Assembly (NCBI GenBank): GCA_964648005.1
Contig: CAZYKR010000006.1
Span: 1 to 38,435 of the forward strand
Source: JAGQTE01 sp964648005
Lineage (GTDB): Bacteria > Actinomycetota > Acidimicrobiia > Acidimicrobiales > Acidimicrobilacustridaceae
Direction of reading: 5' to 3'
Length of the DNA: 38,435 nucleotides
Shown: in pieces, positions 1 to 8,496 of the stretch
Position numbering within the stretch: the stretch's first letter is position 1
Layout: each line of letters opens with the position of its first letter
Made by a program: the position numbers and the translations under genes
The notes under the pieces: model-generated
The model's input: only the letters and a program-made list of their open reading frames with translations
Databases searched by the model: none
What the model was told of the DNA's origin: nothing

Positions 1-1
1 C

Positions 2-613
2 GGCGAGGTGCGCGGTCTGGTCAACGCCTACGTCAAGGAGCACGTCACCGCCGCCGTCAGCGAGTCGGCCCCGACCGTGGACGCCATGCACCACCTGTTC
101 CTGCTGGTGCACGGGATGGACCGCGACAAGGTCGTCGCCGCCATCTGTGAGCACACCGACAAGGTGATCGTGTTCTGCCGCACCAAGCGCGGCGCGTCGA
201 GCCTGTGCCAAGCGCTGTCCAAGCTGGGCATCGACGCCGCCGAGATCCACGGCGACCGCCGCCAGAGCGAGCGCGAGAAGGCGCTCGAGAAGTTCACCGA
301 CGGTCGACTGCCCGTGCTGGTCGCCACCGACGTCGCCGCCCGCGGCATCCACGTCGACGACGTCAACGTCGTCATCCACTACGACCCGCCGGAGAACCAC
401 AAGACCTACCTGCACCGGTCGGGTCGCACGGCGCGCGCCGGTGCCTCGGGCGTGGCAGTGACCTTCGTCCTGTGGGATCAGGAGCTCGAGGTGCGCCGGC
501 TCAAGCGGCGCCTCCAGCTCGACGACCTGCCGATCGTGCGGATCTTCTCCAACGACGACCGGCTCCACGACCTCGCCGCCTTCGCCGACGCGCTCGAGGC
601 CGGCGAGGCGTGA
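2..613 (+). CDS. DEAD-box RNA helicase, C-terminal part (5' end outside window)
   Basis: This is the RecA-like helicase C domain of an ATP-dependent DEAD-box RNA helicase, which unwinds RNA during ribosome assembly or mRNA decay. The frame is open from the first bases of the window, so the N-terminal domain with the Q motif, Walker A and DEAD box lies upstream and the methionine-like GTG at position 8 is internal. Visible motifs in order are IVFCRTKRGA (motif IV region), VATDVAARGIHV (motif V) and HRSGRTARAG (motif VI, with the arginine finger). After motif VI only about 60 residues remain, so there is no long basic RhlE-type tail. The stop lies 10 bases before the next GTG start, so it is probably co-transcribed with the J-domain gene. 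The exact subfamily (RhlE, DeaD, CshA) cannot be decided. Confidence 0.93.
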   Translation, partial: GEVRGLVNAYVKEHVTAAVSESAPTVDAMHHLFLLVHGMDRDKVVAAICEHTDKVIVFCRTKRGASSLCQALSKLGIDAAEIHGDRRQSEREKALEKFTDGRLPVLVATDVAARGIHVDDVNVVIHYDPPENHKTYLHRSGRTARAGASGVAVTFVLWDQELEVRRLKRRLQLDDLPIVRIFSNDDRLHDLAAFADALEAGEA

Positions 614-623
614 CCCGGCGCCC

Positions 624-1970
624 GTGACGCCGCCGTCGTCCGGCCCGAATCACTACGAGCGCCTCGGCGTCGACGCCGACGCCTCGCCCGACGCCATTCG
701 CAGGGCCTACCGGGTCCGGGCCAAGGACGCCCACCCCGACGCCGGCGGTGACCCCGACACCTTCCGCGCCCTGCGCCAGGCGTTCGACATCCTGTCGAAC
801 CCACTGACGCGCAAGGAGTACGACGACTCGCTGCACATCAGACCCGGGGTGCGCTGGGACGCGGCGACCGGCACCGGCAAGGCCGACCGCGGCTGGAGCG
901 GGACCGAAGGCGACTTCACCGGCGACGTGTCGTTCCCCGCCTACCTGCGCGACATCACCGACGCCCCGTGGCAGGCCGAGACCCGCCCCACCACCGACGA
1001 CGAGGTGGAGCACCTCCCCGCCGCCGACGTGCAGTGGTGGTGGCCCCAGCACGCCACGACGCGCATCGTGCCGGCCGGCGCCGTGGTGCTGGTGGGCAAC
1101 GAGGAGGCCGTGGTGGCAGTCGACGCGCTCGGTGGACGCGACGCCTGGCGCGCCGGCATGCCCGGGCGCTGCACGCTGCCGCCGGTCGTGGTCGGTGACA
1201 CCGTGGTGGCCTGGACCGACGACGGCACCCTGCACGGGCTGGAGCTGGCGCGAGGCGTCACCCGGTGGGAGCGACGGATCGGCCCGCCGAGCACCGCCGA
1301 GCTCCTGCCGCTGGCCGGTGCCGTGCTCGTGGCGCGCACCGACGGCGTCGTCGGCCCCGTCGCCACCGCCGACGGCTCGCTCGGGTGGGGGGCACGCCTC
1401 GCCGGGCCTCCGAGCTCGATGGCGACCGACGGCCGCCACGCCGTCGTCGTGTCGGAGGGGACCACCGTCGAGGCCGTCGAGCTCCGCAAGGGACGGCACC
1501 GTTGGCGCACCCGATCACGCCTGCCGATCGACCTCCCGCCGGTCGTCCTCGGCGACTCCGCATGGCTGTCGAGCGGACGTGGCACGTTCCACCGGCTCGA
1601 TCTCGCCACCGGCGCCGAACGCGGGCAGTGGAGCGCCCGCACGGCCGTCGCCGGGGCCGTCGCCGACGACCGGACGCTGTACGTGACCGTCGCCGGGCCG
1701 GCCCAGCTGGTCGCCATCGACCCCGGCCTCGGCGTCCGCTGGTCGGTGAGCACCGACGTGGTGGCGCCCGAACCGGCGCTCGTCGACGACCTCGCCGTGC
1801 TCGCCGAACCGAGCGGCCGGGTGGCCGTGCACCGCCGTGCCGATGGCGCGCTCGTCGGCGCAGCCCAGCTGGCGATCGAGCCGCACGGTCCGCCGGTCGT
1901 CGTCGGCGACCAGGTGATGGTGCGCGAGCGCTCCGGCCGCTTGTGGTCGATGCGTCTGCCGATCACCTGA
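624..1970 (+). CDS. J-domain protein fused to a PQQ-like beta-propeller
   Basis: A 448-residue protein. Residues about 8-70 form a J domain (YERLGVDADAS, then AHPDAGG with the HPD tripeptide that stimulates DnaK ATPase, then FDILSNPLTRKEYD). From about residue 140 to the end there are repeated blade-like segments such as LHGLELARGVTRWE, FHRLDLATGAERG and LVAIDPGLGVRWS, the pattern of PQQ-like or BamB-like propeller blades. No signal peptide or membrane segment is present, so it is predicted to be cytoplasmic. It has no Gly/Phe region and no zinc fingers, so it is not DnaJ itself. A plausible job is to bring a specific client to DnaK through the propeller; this is inference. The GTG start at 624 was chosen because it follows the helicase stop closely and the J domain begins right after it. 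It converges with the next gene, with only 3 bases between the stops. Confidence 0.85.
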   Translation: MTPPSSGPNHYERLGVDADASPDAIRRAYRVRAKDAHPDAGGDPDTFRALRQAFDILSNPLTRKEYDDSLHIRPGVRWDAATGTGKADRGWSGTEGDFTGDVSFPAYLRDITDAPWQAETRPTTDDEVEHLPAADVQWWWPQHATTRIVPAGAVVLVGNEEAVVAVDALGGRDAWRAGMPGRCTLPPVVVGDTVVAWTDDGTLHGLELARGVTRWERRIGPPSTAELLPLAGAVLVARTDGVVGPVATADGSLGWGARLAGPPSSMATDGRHAVVVSEGTTVEAVELRKGRHRWRTRSRLPIDLPPVVLGDSAWLSSGRGTFHRLDLATGAERGQWSARTAVAGAVADDRTLYVTVAGPAQLVAIDPGLGVRWSVSTDVVAPEPALVDDLAVLAEPSGRVAVHRRADGALVGAAQLAIEPHGPPVVVGDQVMVRERSGRLWSMRLPIT

Positions 1971-1973
1971 GCG

Positions 1974-2528
1974 TCAAGGCGCCCGGCCGGCACCTCCGCC
2001 GTCGAGGAGGGCGGCGAGCCGTTCGACGCAGCGTTCGAAGGCTGTCAGATCGTGCCAGCGGTGCTCCGGGGCGACGGCGTCGCGCTCCACCCCACCCCCG
2101 ATGATGCGCGCCGCACCTTCGAGCATGGCGTTGTCGGCAAAGCCGAACGGCTCCACCCGGTGGCCGTCGTGGGGCACCCGATCCGGGAGCGAGGTCGGCT
2201 CGTTGGTGTAGGCGAGCACCGGCAGCCCCCGCCCGAGGAACCACCCCACCTCGACGGCCGTGCCCACGTCGGCGCTGACCCCGCGCCACGGGGTGAGGTT
2301 GGCGATGACGGCGTCGCACGACGCCATCAGCTCGACGCAGCCGGCGAACACCGCCAGCCCCGCCTCCTGCGGTCGACCAGCCGCCAGCAGCGCCTCGACG
2401 TCACCCTCGGCGTCGAGCGGGTAGACGGCGTCGAGGCCGTGGGCGGCGCACACCGCCCGCTTGGCGTCGCCGAGGGCGGCGGCGTCGGCGAGGAAGACCT
2501 CCGGTCCGGCGAGGTAGACCCGCCTCAC
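1974..2528 (-). CDS. Nucleoside 2-deoxyribosyltransferase family protein
   Basis: A 184-residue protein. The start RRVYLAGPEVF matches the first strand and the YLAGP motif of nucleoside 2-deoxyribosyltransferases, which exchange bases on deoxynucleosides or hydrolyse deoxynucleotides. CDAVIANLTPWRG and the following DVGTAVEVGWFLGRGLPVLAYTNE match the region that carries the active-site glutamate and the substrate loop. The chosen GTG start at 2528 overlaps the stop of the upstream esterase as GTGA, so the two are translationally coupled, and the family motif begins four codons later. Longer in-frame extensions run antisense-like through the esterase and are rejected. It is the last gene of a three-gene operon with a SurE-like nucleotidase, which supports a nucleotide salvage or clean-up role. 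Confidence 0.87.
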   Translation of the reverse strand: MRRVYLAGPEVFLADAAALGDAKRAVCAAHGLDAVYPLDAEGDVEALLAAGRPQEAGLAVFAGCVELMASCDAVIANLTPWRGVSADVGTAVEVGWFLGRGLPVLAYTNEPTSLPDRVPHDGHRVEPFGFADNAMLEGAARIIGGGVERDAVAPEHRWHDLTAFERCVERLAALLDGGGAGRAP

Positions 2529-3445
2529 GCCGAGAAGGCGCGACGCAGGCTCGCCGCCAGCTGGGCGGTGGCGTCGGCGCCGGCCGGGATGAGCGTCGGC
2601 ATGGTGGCGAAGCCGTGGATCTGACCGTCGTAGCGGGTCAGAGCCACATCGACGCCAGCGTCTGCCAGCTTGGCGGCGTACGCCTCGCCCTCGTCGCGCA
2701 GCGGGTCGAACTCGGCGGTGATGACCGTGGCCGGCGGCAGGCCCGCCAGCGCCTCGGTCGCCGCCGCCAGCGGCGACGCTCGGGGGTGGTCGCGCGACGA
2801 GTCGCCCAGGTACAGGTCGACGAACCACTGCATCGTGGCGCGGTCGAGGAAGTAGCCCTCGCCGTTCTCGTCGATCGACGGGTGCGACAGCGTGCAGTCG
2901 GTGACCGGGTACACGAGCAGCTGGGCCACGAACCCCGGCACGTCGCGCGCCACCACCGCTGAGAGGTTGCCGCCGGCCGAGTCGCCGCCGACCGCAACCC
3001 GGGCCGGGTCGCCGCCGAGCTCGACCGCGTTCGCCAGCACCCAGCGCGCCACCGCCTCGCAATCCTCGAGCGGCGTCGGGAACGGGTGCTCCGGCGCCAG
3101 CCGGTAGTCGACGTTGACGACGATGCAGCCCGCCTCGGCGGCGAGGTCGCGCGCCGTCGCTTGCGCCTCACGAGCGGTGCCGATGACCCACCCGCCGCCG
3201 TGGATCCACACCAGCACGCCGAAGGGCCCGTCGCCCTCGGGTGTGTTCACGTACACCGGCACGCCCTCGATATCGCGCTGGGTGACCGAGGCCACCGGGG
3301 CGCCCTCGCCCAGCATCTGGTTGAGCGCCCCGAAGGCGTGTCGGGCGTCGGCCGGTGCCATCTCGTAGAGCGGGATGCCGCCGGCCTGATCCAGCAGGTT
3401 GAGCAGTGTCGCCACCGCCGGGTCGAGTCGGTCGCTGCGGGTCAT
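2525..3445 (-). CDS. Alpha/beta hydrolase, hormone-sensitive-lipase family esterase
   Basis: A 306-residue esterase or lipase of the HSL (family IV) type. HGGGW at residues 82-86 is the oxyanion-hole motif, GDSAGG carries the nucleophile at S156, and a late DPLRDEGEAY segment and GQIHGFATM supply the acid and histidine, as in other family members. Length is normal (about 300-320). There is no signal peptide, so it acts in the cytoplasm on short acyl esters; the true substrate is unknown. The ATG at 3445 overlaps the stop of the upstream SurE-like gene as ATGA, and the stop overlaps the next GTG as GTGA. That tight coupling places it in one transcription unit with two nucleotide-metabolism-like enzymes, an odd partner for them. 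Confidence 0.9.
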   Translation of the reverse strand: MTRSDRLDPAVATLLNLLDQAGGIPLYEMAPADARHAFGALNQMLGEGAPVASVTQRDIEGVPVYVNTPEGDGPFGVLVWIHGGGWVIGTAREAQATARDLAAEAGCIVVNVDYRLAPEHPFPTPLEDCEAVARWVLANAVELGGDPARVAVGGDSAGGNLSAVVARDVPGFVAQLLVYPVTDCTLSHPSIDENGEGYFLDRATMQWFVDLYLGDSSRDHPRASPLAAATEALAGLPPATVITAEFDPLRDEGEAYAAKLADAGVDVALTRYDGQIHGFATMPTLIPAGADATAQLAASLRRAFSA

Positions 3446-4305
3446 GGGGTGGCCTCCAACTCGGCGAGCGGCGCGTAGCCGTGGATGAACGCGTCGATGT
3501 CGTCGGTGGGACCGGTCGTCGTCGATGCGCAGTCGACGACGAGGATGTCGCGGTCGGCCAGGTCGGTCGCCGTCGTCACCTCGACCACGCCGCGCACCGT
3601 GCCGGTCGTCCCGCACGTCGGCACGTTGAGGTTGGCGATGGCGATCGGCCCACCGCTCGGCTCGAGCGCCAACAGCTCGGCGCGGTGCTCGGTGACCCAG
3701 TCGACGACGAGCTCGACGCCGGTCGGGAAGTCGGCCGGCTCACCGATGCCCTGCGACGCCGCCAGCGCGGGGATGCCGCGCTGGCCGGCGGCCCGGGCCG
3801 CGCCCACGGTGCCCGAGATGTCCACGGTCGGTCCGAGGTTCTGGCCGGCGTTGATCCCGGAGATCACCAGGTCGGGCCGCTCGTCGACGCCGCCCTGGTC
3901 GATCGCCCACACGATGGTGTCGGCGGGGAAGCCGTCCACCGCCTTGGCCGGGTACCCGCTGGCCGTGGTGGCGTCGACGACGGTCAGCGGGCCGTCGGTG
4001 AGGTTGGCGCCCGTCCCGCTCTGGTTGGCGACCGGCGCCACCACCTCCACCTCGGTGTCGGGCAGCGCCGCCAGCGCCTCGACGACGGCATCGATGCCGT
4101 CTGCTCCGACGCCGTCGTCGTTGGTGACGAGGATGCGCAGCGGCCGCGTCGCCACCGTGCCGGCAGATGTCCCGGACGAGACGGCGGACGAGCCGCTCGC
4201 GTCCGCCGTGCTCGTCGAGCCGGCGTCGGACGAGCTCGACGAGCAGCCGCTCGCCACCGCGAGCGACACCGCCACGAGCACACCTACGACAACCCTTCGA
4301 CGCAT
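3442..4305 (-). CDS. SurE-like 5'/3'-nucleotidase with lipoprotein signal
   Basis: A 287-residue protein. Residues 1-21 look like a lipoprotein signal peptide (three arginines, a hydrophobic stretch, then ASGC with the lipid-modified C21), followed by a Ser/Thr/Ala-rich spacer to about residue 54. The rest is a SurE domain: TNDDG at 61-65 (metal-binding aspartates), PVANQSG, and SGINAGQNLG followed by SGTVGAA, all diagnostic. SurE proteins are metal-dependent phosphatases that dephosphorylate nucleoside monophosphates. Classical SurE is cytoplasmic; here the signal puts the domain on the outer face of the membrane, where it could strip phosphate from external nucleotides. The ATG at 4305 is preceded by a G-rich ribosome site (CCGGGGGGAT). 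First gene of the three-gene overlapping operon. Confidence 0.88.
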   Translation of the reverse strand: MRRRVVVGVLVAVSLAVASGCSSSSSDAGSTSTADASGSSAVSSGTSAGTVATRPLRILVTNDDGVGADGIDAVVEALAALPDTEVEVVAPVANQSGTGANLTDGPLTVVDATTASGYPAKAVDGFPADTIVWAIDQGGVDERPDLVISGINAGQNLGPTVDISGTVGAARAAGQRGIPALAASQGIGEPADFPTGVELVVDWVTEHRAELLALEPSGGPIAIANLNVPTCGTTGTVRGVVEVTTATDLADRDILVVDCASTTTGPTDDIDAFIHGYAPLAELEATP

Positions 4306-4357
4306 GGCGCGATCCCCCCGGTTGGCTCGACGCCGCGTGCCGGCGACGTGCGAGCGG

Positions 4358-6274
4358 TCAGCTGAGGCGCCCAGCCTCGCGCGCCGCCGCCTCGGCGCGC
4401 GTCAGCTGCGCCGCCACGATGTCGAGCCCGGCGTCCCAGAACCCCGGGTCGGCGAGGTCCACGCCGACGATCCGTCCGAGGTCGGTCGGCGCCATCGAGC
4501 CGCCCGCCGAGAGCAGCTCGAGGTAGGACGGCACGAACGCCGCGCCCTCGGCCTCGTAGCGGGCGTACACCGACAGCGCCAGGAGCTGGCCGTAGGCGTA
4601 GGCGTACACGTAGCCGGGCGTGCCGATGAAGTGCGGGATGTAGCTCCACCAGCTCCGGTAGCCCTCGGTCACCTCGACGGCGTCACCGAGCATGTCGGTC
4701 TGCGACGCCGTCCACAGCTCGGCGAAGCGCTCGACCGACAGCTCGCCCTCGTCGCGCCGGGCCGTGTGCACGGCATCCTCGAACCGGTTCATCGCCACCT
4801 GGCGGAACACCGTGGCGATCGAGTCCTCGAGCACGGTCGCCAGCAGGGCGAACCGCTCGGCCGGGTCGTCGAGCTCGCCGAGCAGCAGCCCGTTGGTGAC
4901 CGTCTCGCCGAACACCGACGCCGTCTCGGCCAGCGTCAGCGGCGTCGACTGGTGGAACACGCCCTGGCGGCGCGCCAGGTACGCGTGCAGGCCGTGACCG
5001 AGCTCGTGCGCCAGCGTCGAGACGTCGCGCGGCTTGGAGGTCCAGTTCAACAGGACGTACGGGTGATGCGACGGGACGGTGTAGGCGCAGAACGCGCCAG
5101 GCCGCTTGCCGGGCCGCGTCGGCGCGTCGATCCAGTGCTCGTCGATGAAGCGACGGGCGATGTCGGCGAGCTGCGGTGAGAACGAGGCGTAGGCCTCGAG
5201 CACGAGCTGGGTCGCCTCGGACCAGCCGATCTCCTGCTCGGCGGCGGCCACCGACGCCATGCGGTCGTAGTCGGCGATGCGGTCCACGCCGAGCACCTGC
5301 GCCTTGAGGGCGTACCAGCGCTGCGGGATGTCGTAGCGGCGCACGACCGCATCGACCAGCGCCTGCACCGACTCGTCGGAGGCCTCGTTGGCGAGGTTGC
5401 GCGACGAGATCCACGACGGGTAGCTGCGCAACCGGTCGTCGATCGACTTGTCGAGCAGCAAGGTGTTGAACAAGTACGCCCGGGTGCGCAGGCCGGGCGC
5501 CAGGCCTGCCGTGACGGCGGCGGCCGCCTGGCTGCGCACGTCACGGTCGGGATGCTGCAGCAACGACAGCCCCTGCTCGAGTCCCACCGCCACGGTGTCG
5601 TCGCCATCCGGGTCGTCGGCGGCGGCGCCGCCGGCGAGCGCGGCGGGGAGGCGGACCTCGATGGCCGAGGTCAACTCGCTGAACAGGCGCACCCAGGCGC
5701 CGGCGCCACTGACCGACTTCTCGGTGAGCAGCCGCTCCTCGGGCTCCGAGAGCAGGTGTGCCCGATACCGGCGGATGTTGGCGATGTGATGGGCGCAGAA
5801 GGCCAGGCGGTCGTCGGCCAGCAGCGCGTCGGCCGCCGCGTCGTCGAGCTCGGCGAGCTCGAGCTCCAAGAAGACCAGGCGGGTGGCGATCGTCGTGGCG
5901 CGCTCTTGCACCTTCGCCATCAGCGCCCCTCGCTCGGCGTCGAGCGTGTCCTCGGCGAAGCGCAGCCCGGCGTAGGACCCGACGCGTCCGAGCACCTCCT
6001 CGAACCTCGCCACCTGCTGCATCAGCGCCGCCAGGCCGGCGGCATCGAGCCCGGCGACCGTGCCGCGCGCCGCTTCGATCTCGTCGGCGAGCGCGCCCGC
6101 CTCGTCGAGGAGGGCATCGACGTCTCGGCCGTCGAGCAGCGGATCGAGCTCCCAGGCCACGTCGGCAGCCGTGCGGTCGGCATCGTCGAGGGCGGCGGTG
6201 CCGTCGGGGGCACGGCGCTCGGCGGGGACGGCGCGGGTTCGGGCAACGGTCGGGGTCAGGTCGTCGTGCAGCAC
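4358..6274 (-). CDS. M3 family oligoendopeptidase (PepF-like)
   Basis: A 638-residue zinc metallopeptidase. HELGH at residues 423-427 is the HExxH zinc site, and E450 in LAETASVFGE is the expected third ligand, as in thimet/PepF enzymes of family M3. The N-terminal half is helical and matches the oligoendopeptidase F region (KVQERATTIATRLVFLELEL). No signal peptide, so it probably degrades peptides in the cytoplasm. The open frame runs far upstream, but the start is set at GTG 6274: homology-like sequence begins there and a TACCAT box sits 7 bases before it with no ribosome site, suggesting a leaderless message. It shares a short divergent promoter region with the polyphosphate enzyme. The next reverse-strand gene (surE-like) starts 52 bases after its stop. 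Confidence 0.93.
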   Translation of the reverse strand: MLHDDLTPTVARTRAVPAERRAPDGTAALDDADRTAADVAWELDPLLDGRDVDALLDEAGALADEIEAARGTVAGLDAAGLAALMQQVARFEEVLGRVGSYAGLRFAEDTLDAERGALMAKVQERATTIATRLVFLELELAELDDAAADALLADDRLAFCAHHIANIRRYRAHLLSEPEERLLTEKSVSGAGAWVRLFSELTSAIEVRLPAALAGGAAADDPDGDDTVAVGLEQGLSLLQHPDRDVRSQAAAAVTAGLAPGLRTRAYLFNTLLLDKSIDDRLRSYPSWISSRNLANEASDESVQALVDAVVRRYDIPQRWYALKAQVLGVDRIADYDRMASVAAAEQEIGWSEATQLVLEAYASFSPQLADIARRFIDEHWIDAPTRPGKRPGAFCAYTVPSHHPYVLLNWTSKPRDVSTLAHELGHGLHAYLARRQGVFHQSTPLTLAETASVFGETVTNGLLLGELDDPAERFALLATVLEDSIATVFRQVAMNRFEDAVHTARRDEGELSVERFAELWTASQTDMLGDAVEVTEGYRSWWSYIPHFIGTPGYVYAYAYGQLLALSVYARYEAEGAAFVPSYLELLSAGGSMAPTDLGRIVGVDLADPGFWDAGLDIVAAQLTRAEAAAREAGRLS

Positions 6275-6281
6275 AGCGCCA

Positions 6282-6287
6282 ATGGTA
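6282..6287 (-). promoter_or_regulatory. Leaderless -10 box (TACCAT) for the M3 peptidase
   Basis: TACCAT on the reverse strand ends 7 bases before the GTG at 6274, which has no Shine-Dalgarno sequence. The spacing puts the transcription start at or next to the start codon. No convincing -35 box is seen. Confidence 0.5.
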
Positions 6288-6322
6288 GGAGGCTCGGGCG
6301 GCGACGCCGCCGAGTGCCCTTG

Positions 6323-6328
6323 TAGGCT
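6323..6328 (+). promoter_or_regulatory. Candidate -10 box (TAGGCT) for ppk2
   Basis: TAGGCT lies 27 bases before the GTG start of the polyphosphate:AMP phosphotransferase gene, with a strong ribosome site (GGGAGG, 6345-6350) in between, so this message would have a short leader. The -35 region is not recognisable. Confidence 0.35.
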
Positions 6329-6355
6329 CCGGCTCCACTCGACAGGGAGGCACGT

Positions 6356-7882
6356 GTGCTCGAGACCGCCGACGCACCCCGCAAGCTCTCCAAGCGCGCC
6401 TACGCGGACGCGGTCGACGCGTTGCGCGTGGAGTTGATCAACCTCCAGTACGACGTCGCCCACAGCTCCCGCGCTGTCATCATCACCGTCGCCGGTGACG
6501 ACCGGCTGTCGGTGGTCGAGGCGGTCGACGTGCTCAGCGAGTGGATGGACACGCGCTACCTGCCGGTGCGGGCGTTCGGCCTCCCATCGGCCCGCGACCG
6601 CGAGCATCCGTGGCAGTGGCGCTACTGGGAGGCCCTGCCGGGCAAGGGCGAGATGGCGCTGTTCGCCGCCACCTCGCTCCCGGCACCGATCCGCGGCGCG
6701 TTCTCCGGCCGCCTCGACGACGAGCGGTTCGCCTCGGCCGTCGCCAAAGGGGTCGAGTTCGAGGCCACGCTCGCCGAGGACGGCATCACGATGATCAAGC
6801 TGTGGCTGCACCTGCCCGGCCACGCCGCCGAAGAGCACCTCGACCAGCTCTTCGGTGACCATCCCGACCCCGACGCCCACCTCGACGAGCGCGACCGCCT
6901 CATGCTCGAACGGCGCGACGAGATCGAGCCCGTCGTCGACCGCTACCTCCGCGCCACCTCCGGACCCGGCCGGGAGTGGCTCGTGATCGACGCGTCCAAA
7001 CACCGCCACCGCGACCTCGCCGTGGCCGAAGCGGTGCGCGACGGGCTACGCGCCGCACTGGACGGTGACAGCGACGACACTGAGACGGCCGGCCTCCAGA
7101 GCGCCGCCGCCGCATCGGCCGAGGCCTGGTCGCGGGCCCAACGCATGCCTGACGGCCCCCAACGCCTGGCCGACGTCGACCTGGACGCCACCATCGACTA
7201 CGACGCCTACCGCGACGAGCTCGACGCCCTGCAGCGTCGCCTGCGCAACCTGTGGACCCTGGCCAGCGGCGAGCTCCGCATGAAGGCGGTCCTCGTGTTC
7301 GAAGGGTGGGACGCCGCCGGCAAGGGAGGCGTCATCCGCCGGGTGCATCGTCCGCTGCGCGCCGGCACGTACCTGGTCGTGCCCATCGCGGCGCCGACCG
7401 AGCACGAGTTGGCACACCACTACCTGTGGCGGTTCTGGACCCGGCTCCCCCGCCCGTCGAAGATGACGATCTTCGACCGCTCCTGGTACGGACGGGTGCT
7501 CGTCGAGCGGGTCGAGGGGTTCGCCACCGAGGCGGCGTGGCGGCGTGCCTACAGCGAGATCCGCTCGTTCGAACAGCAGCAGGTCGACCACGGCACCGTC
7601 CTGGCCAAGTTCTGGCTGCACATCGACGCCGACGAGCAGCTCCGGCGCTTCGAGGCGCGCGAGGAGACGCCGTACAAGAAGTACAAGATCACCACCGAGG
7701 ACTACCGCAATCGCTCCCGTTGGGACGACTACGTCCTCGCCGCCGACGAGATGTTCGCCGAGACGTCGTCGCTGGCGGCCCCGTGGACGCTCGTCGCCGC
7801 CAACGACAAGCGCGCCGCCCGGCTCACCGTGCTGCGCACCGTCTGCGACCGGCTCGAAGCGGGCGTCACCGCCCACCTCTGA
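6356..7882 (+). CDS. Polyphosphate:AMP phosphotransferase (two-domain PPK2, class II)
   Basis: A 508-residue protein with two tandem PPK2 domains. The C-terminal domain is intact: Walker A-like FEGWDAAGKGG with K323, the FDRSWYGR motif at 373-380, and a lid region KKYKITTEDYRNRS. The N-terminal copy (about 25-165) keeps the fold but has lost these motifs (TVAGDDRLSVV in place of the P-loop, FAATS in place of FDRSW), as is usual for polyphosphate:AMP phosphotransferases, which make ADP from AMP and polyphosphate. A GGGAGG ribosome site supports the GTG at 6356. The pyrophosphatase gene follows after 33 bases on the same strand, so the pair probably serves phosphate and adenylate recovery. Confidence 0.9.
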   Translation: MLETADAPRKLSKRAYADAVDALRVELINLQYDVAHSSRAVIITVAGDDRLSVVEAVDVLSEWMDTRYLPVRAFGLPSARDREHPWQWRYWEALPGKGEMALFAATSLPAPIRGAFSGRLDDERFASAVAKGVEFEATLAEDGITMIKLWLHLPGHAAEEHLDQLFGDHPDPDAHLDERDRLMLERRDEIEPVVDRYLRATSGPGREWLVIDASKHRHRDLAVAEAVRDGLRAALDGDSDDTETAGLQSAAAASAEAWSRAQRMPDGPQRLADVDLDATIDYDAYRDELDALQRRLRNLWTLASGELRMKAVLVFEGWDAAGKGGVIRRVHRPLRAGTYLVVPIAAPTEHELAHHYLWRFWTRLPRPSKMTIFDRSWYGRVLVERVEGFATEAAWRRAYSEIRSFEQQQVDHGTVLAKFWLHIDADEQLRRFEAREETPYKKYKITTEDYRNRSRWDDYVLAADEMFAETSSLAAPWTLVAANDKRAARLTVLRTVCDRLEAGVTAHL

Positions 7883-7915
7883 CCCCACCCGATTCCCCCG
7901 ACCACCGGAGGCACC

Positions 7916-8473
7916 GTGTCCCACGACATCCCGATCGACTGCGTCGAAGCCATGGTCGAGATCCCGCGCGGAAGCCGCAACAAGTACGAGTACGACCACG
8001 AGCGCGGCATCTTCCGCCTCGACCGGCGCCTGTTCTCGGCCACCGTGTACCCGGCCGACTACGGCTTCATCCCCGACACGCTCGCCGGTGACGGCGACCC
8101 GCTCGACATCCTGGTGCTGCTCGAGGACCCGACGTTCCCGGGCTGCCACGTCACCGCCCGCCCCATCGGCATGCTGGCGATGCACGACGATGCCGGCGAC
8201 GACGTGAAGGTCATCGCCGTCGACCCCAAGGACCCCGTGTTCGAGAAGGTGCGGTTCCTCGAGGACATCCACGAGCAGTACCTGCGCGAGATCAAGAACT
8301 TCTTCGACGTCTACAAGCTGCTCGAGCCCGGCAAGTTCGCCGAGACCGGCGACTTCGGCGACCGGGACGACGCATGGGCCGAGATCGAGTCCTGCCGCGA
8401 GCGCTACCGCACCACCCCGGTCAGCCAGGGCGGCGGCGTGCCCGACGAAGTACCCGACGACGGCAGCGCCTGA
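7916..8473 (+). CDS. ppa: Inorganic pyrophosphatase (family I)
   Basis: A 185-residue soluble family I pyrophosphatase, which hydrolyses pyrophosphate to two phosphates and pulls biosynthetic reactions forward. Clear family sequence: EIPRGSRNKYEYD near the N terminus, YPADYGFIPDTL, and the metal-binding signature DGDPLDILVL with its aspartates, then DPKDP and the EIKNFF(D)VYK segment. The length is typical plus about 15 polar residues at the C terminus. GTG at 7916 has a ribosome site CGGAGG just upstream. It lies 33 bases downstream of the PPK2 gene and is probably transcribed with it. Confidence 0.97.
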   Translation: MSHDIPIDCVEAMVEIPRGSRNKYEYDHERGIFRLDRRLFSATVYPADYGFIPDTLAGDGDPLDILVLLEDPTFPGCHVTARPIGMLAMHDDAGDDVKVIAVDPKDPVFEKVRFLEDIHEQYLREIKNFFDVYKLLEPGKFAETGDFGDRDDAWAEIESCRERYRTTPVSQGGGVPDEVPDDGSA

Positions 8474-8496
8474 CCGGCGGACGCGCGCCGGCGCGC

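Noticed and set aside
4306..4357. Regulatory region upstream of the SurE-like gene
   Set aside because: The 52 bases have no recognisable promoter box or repeat beyond the G-rich ribosome site; I call nothing.
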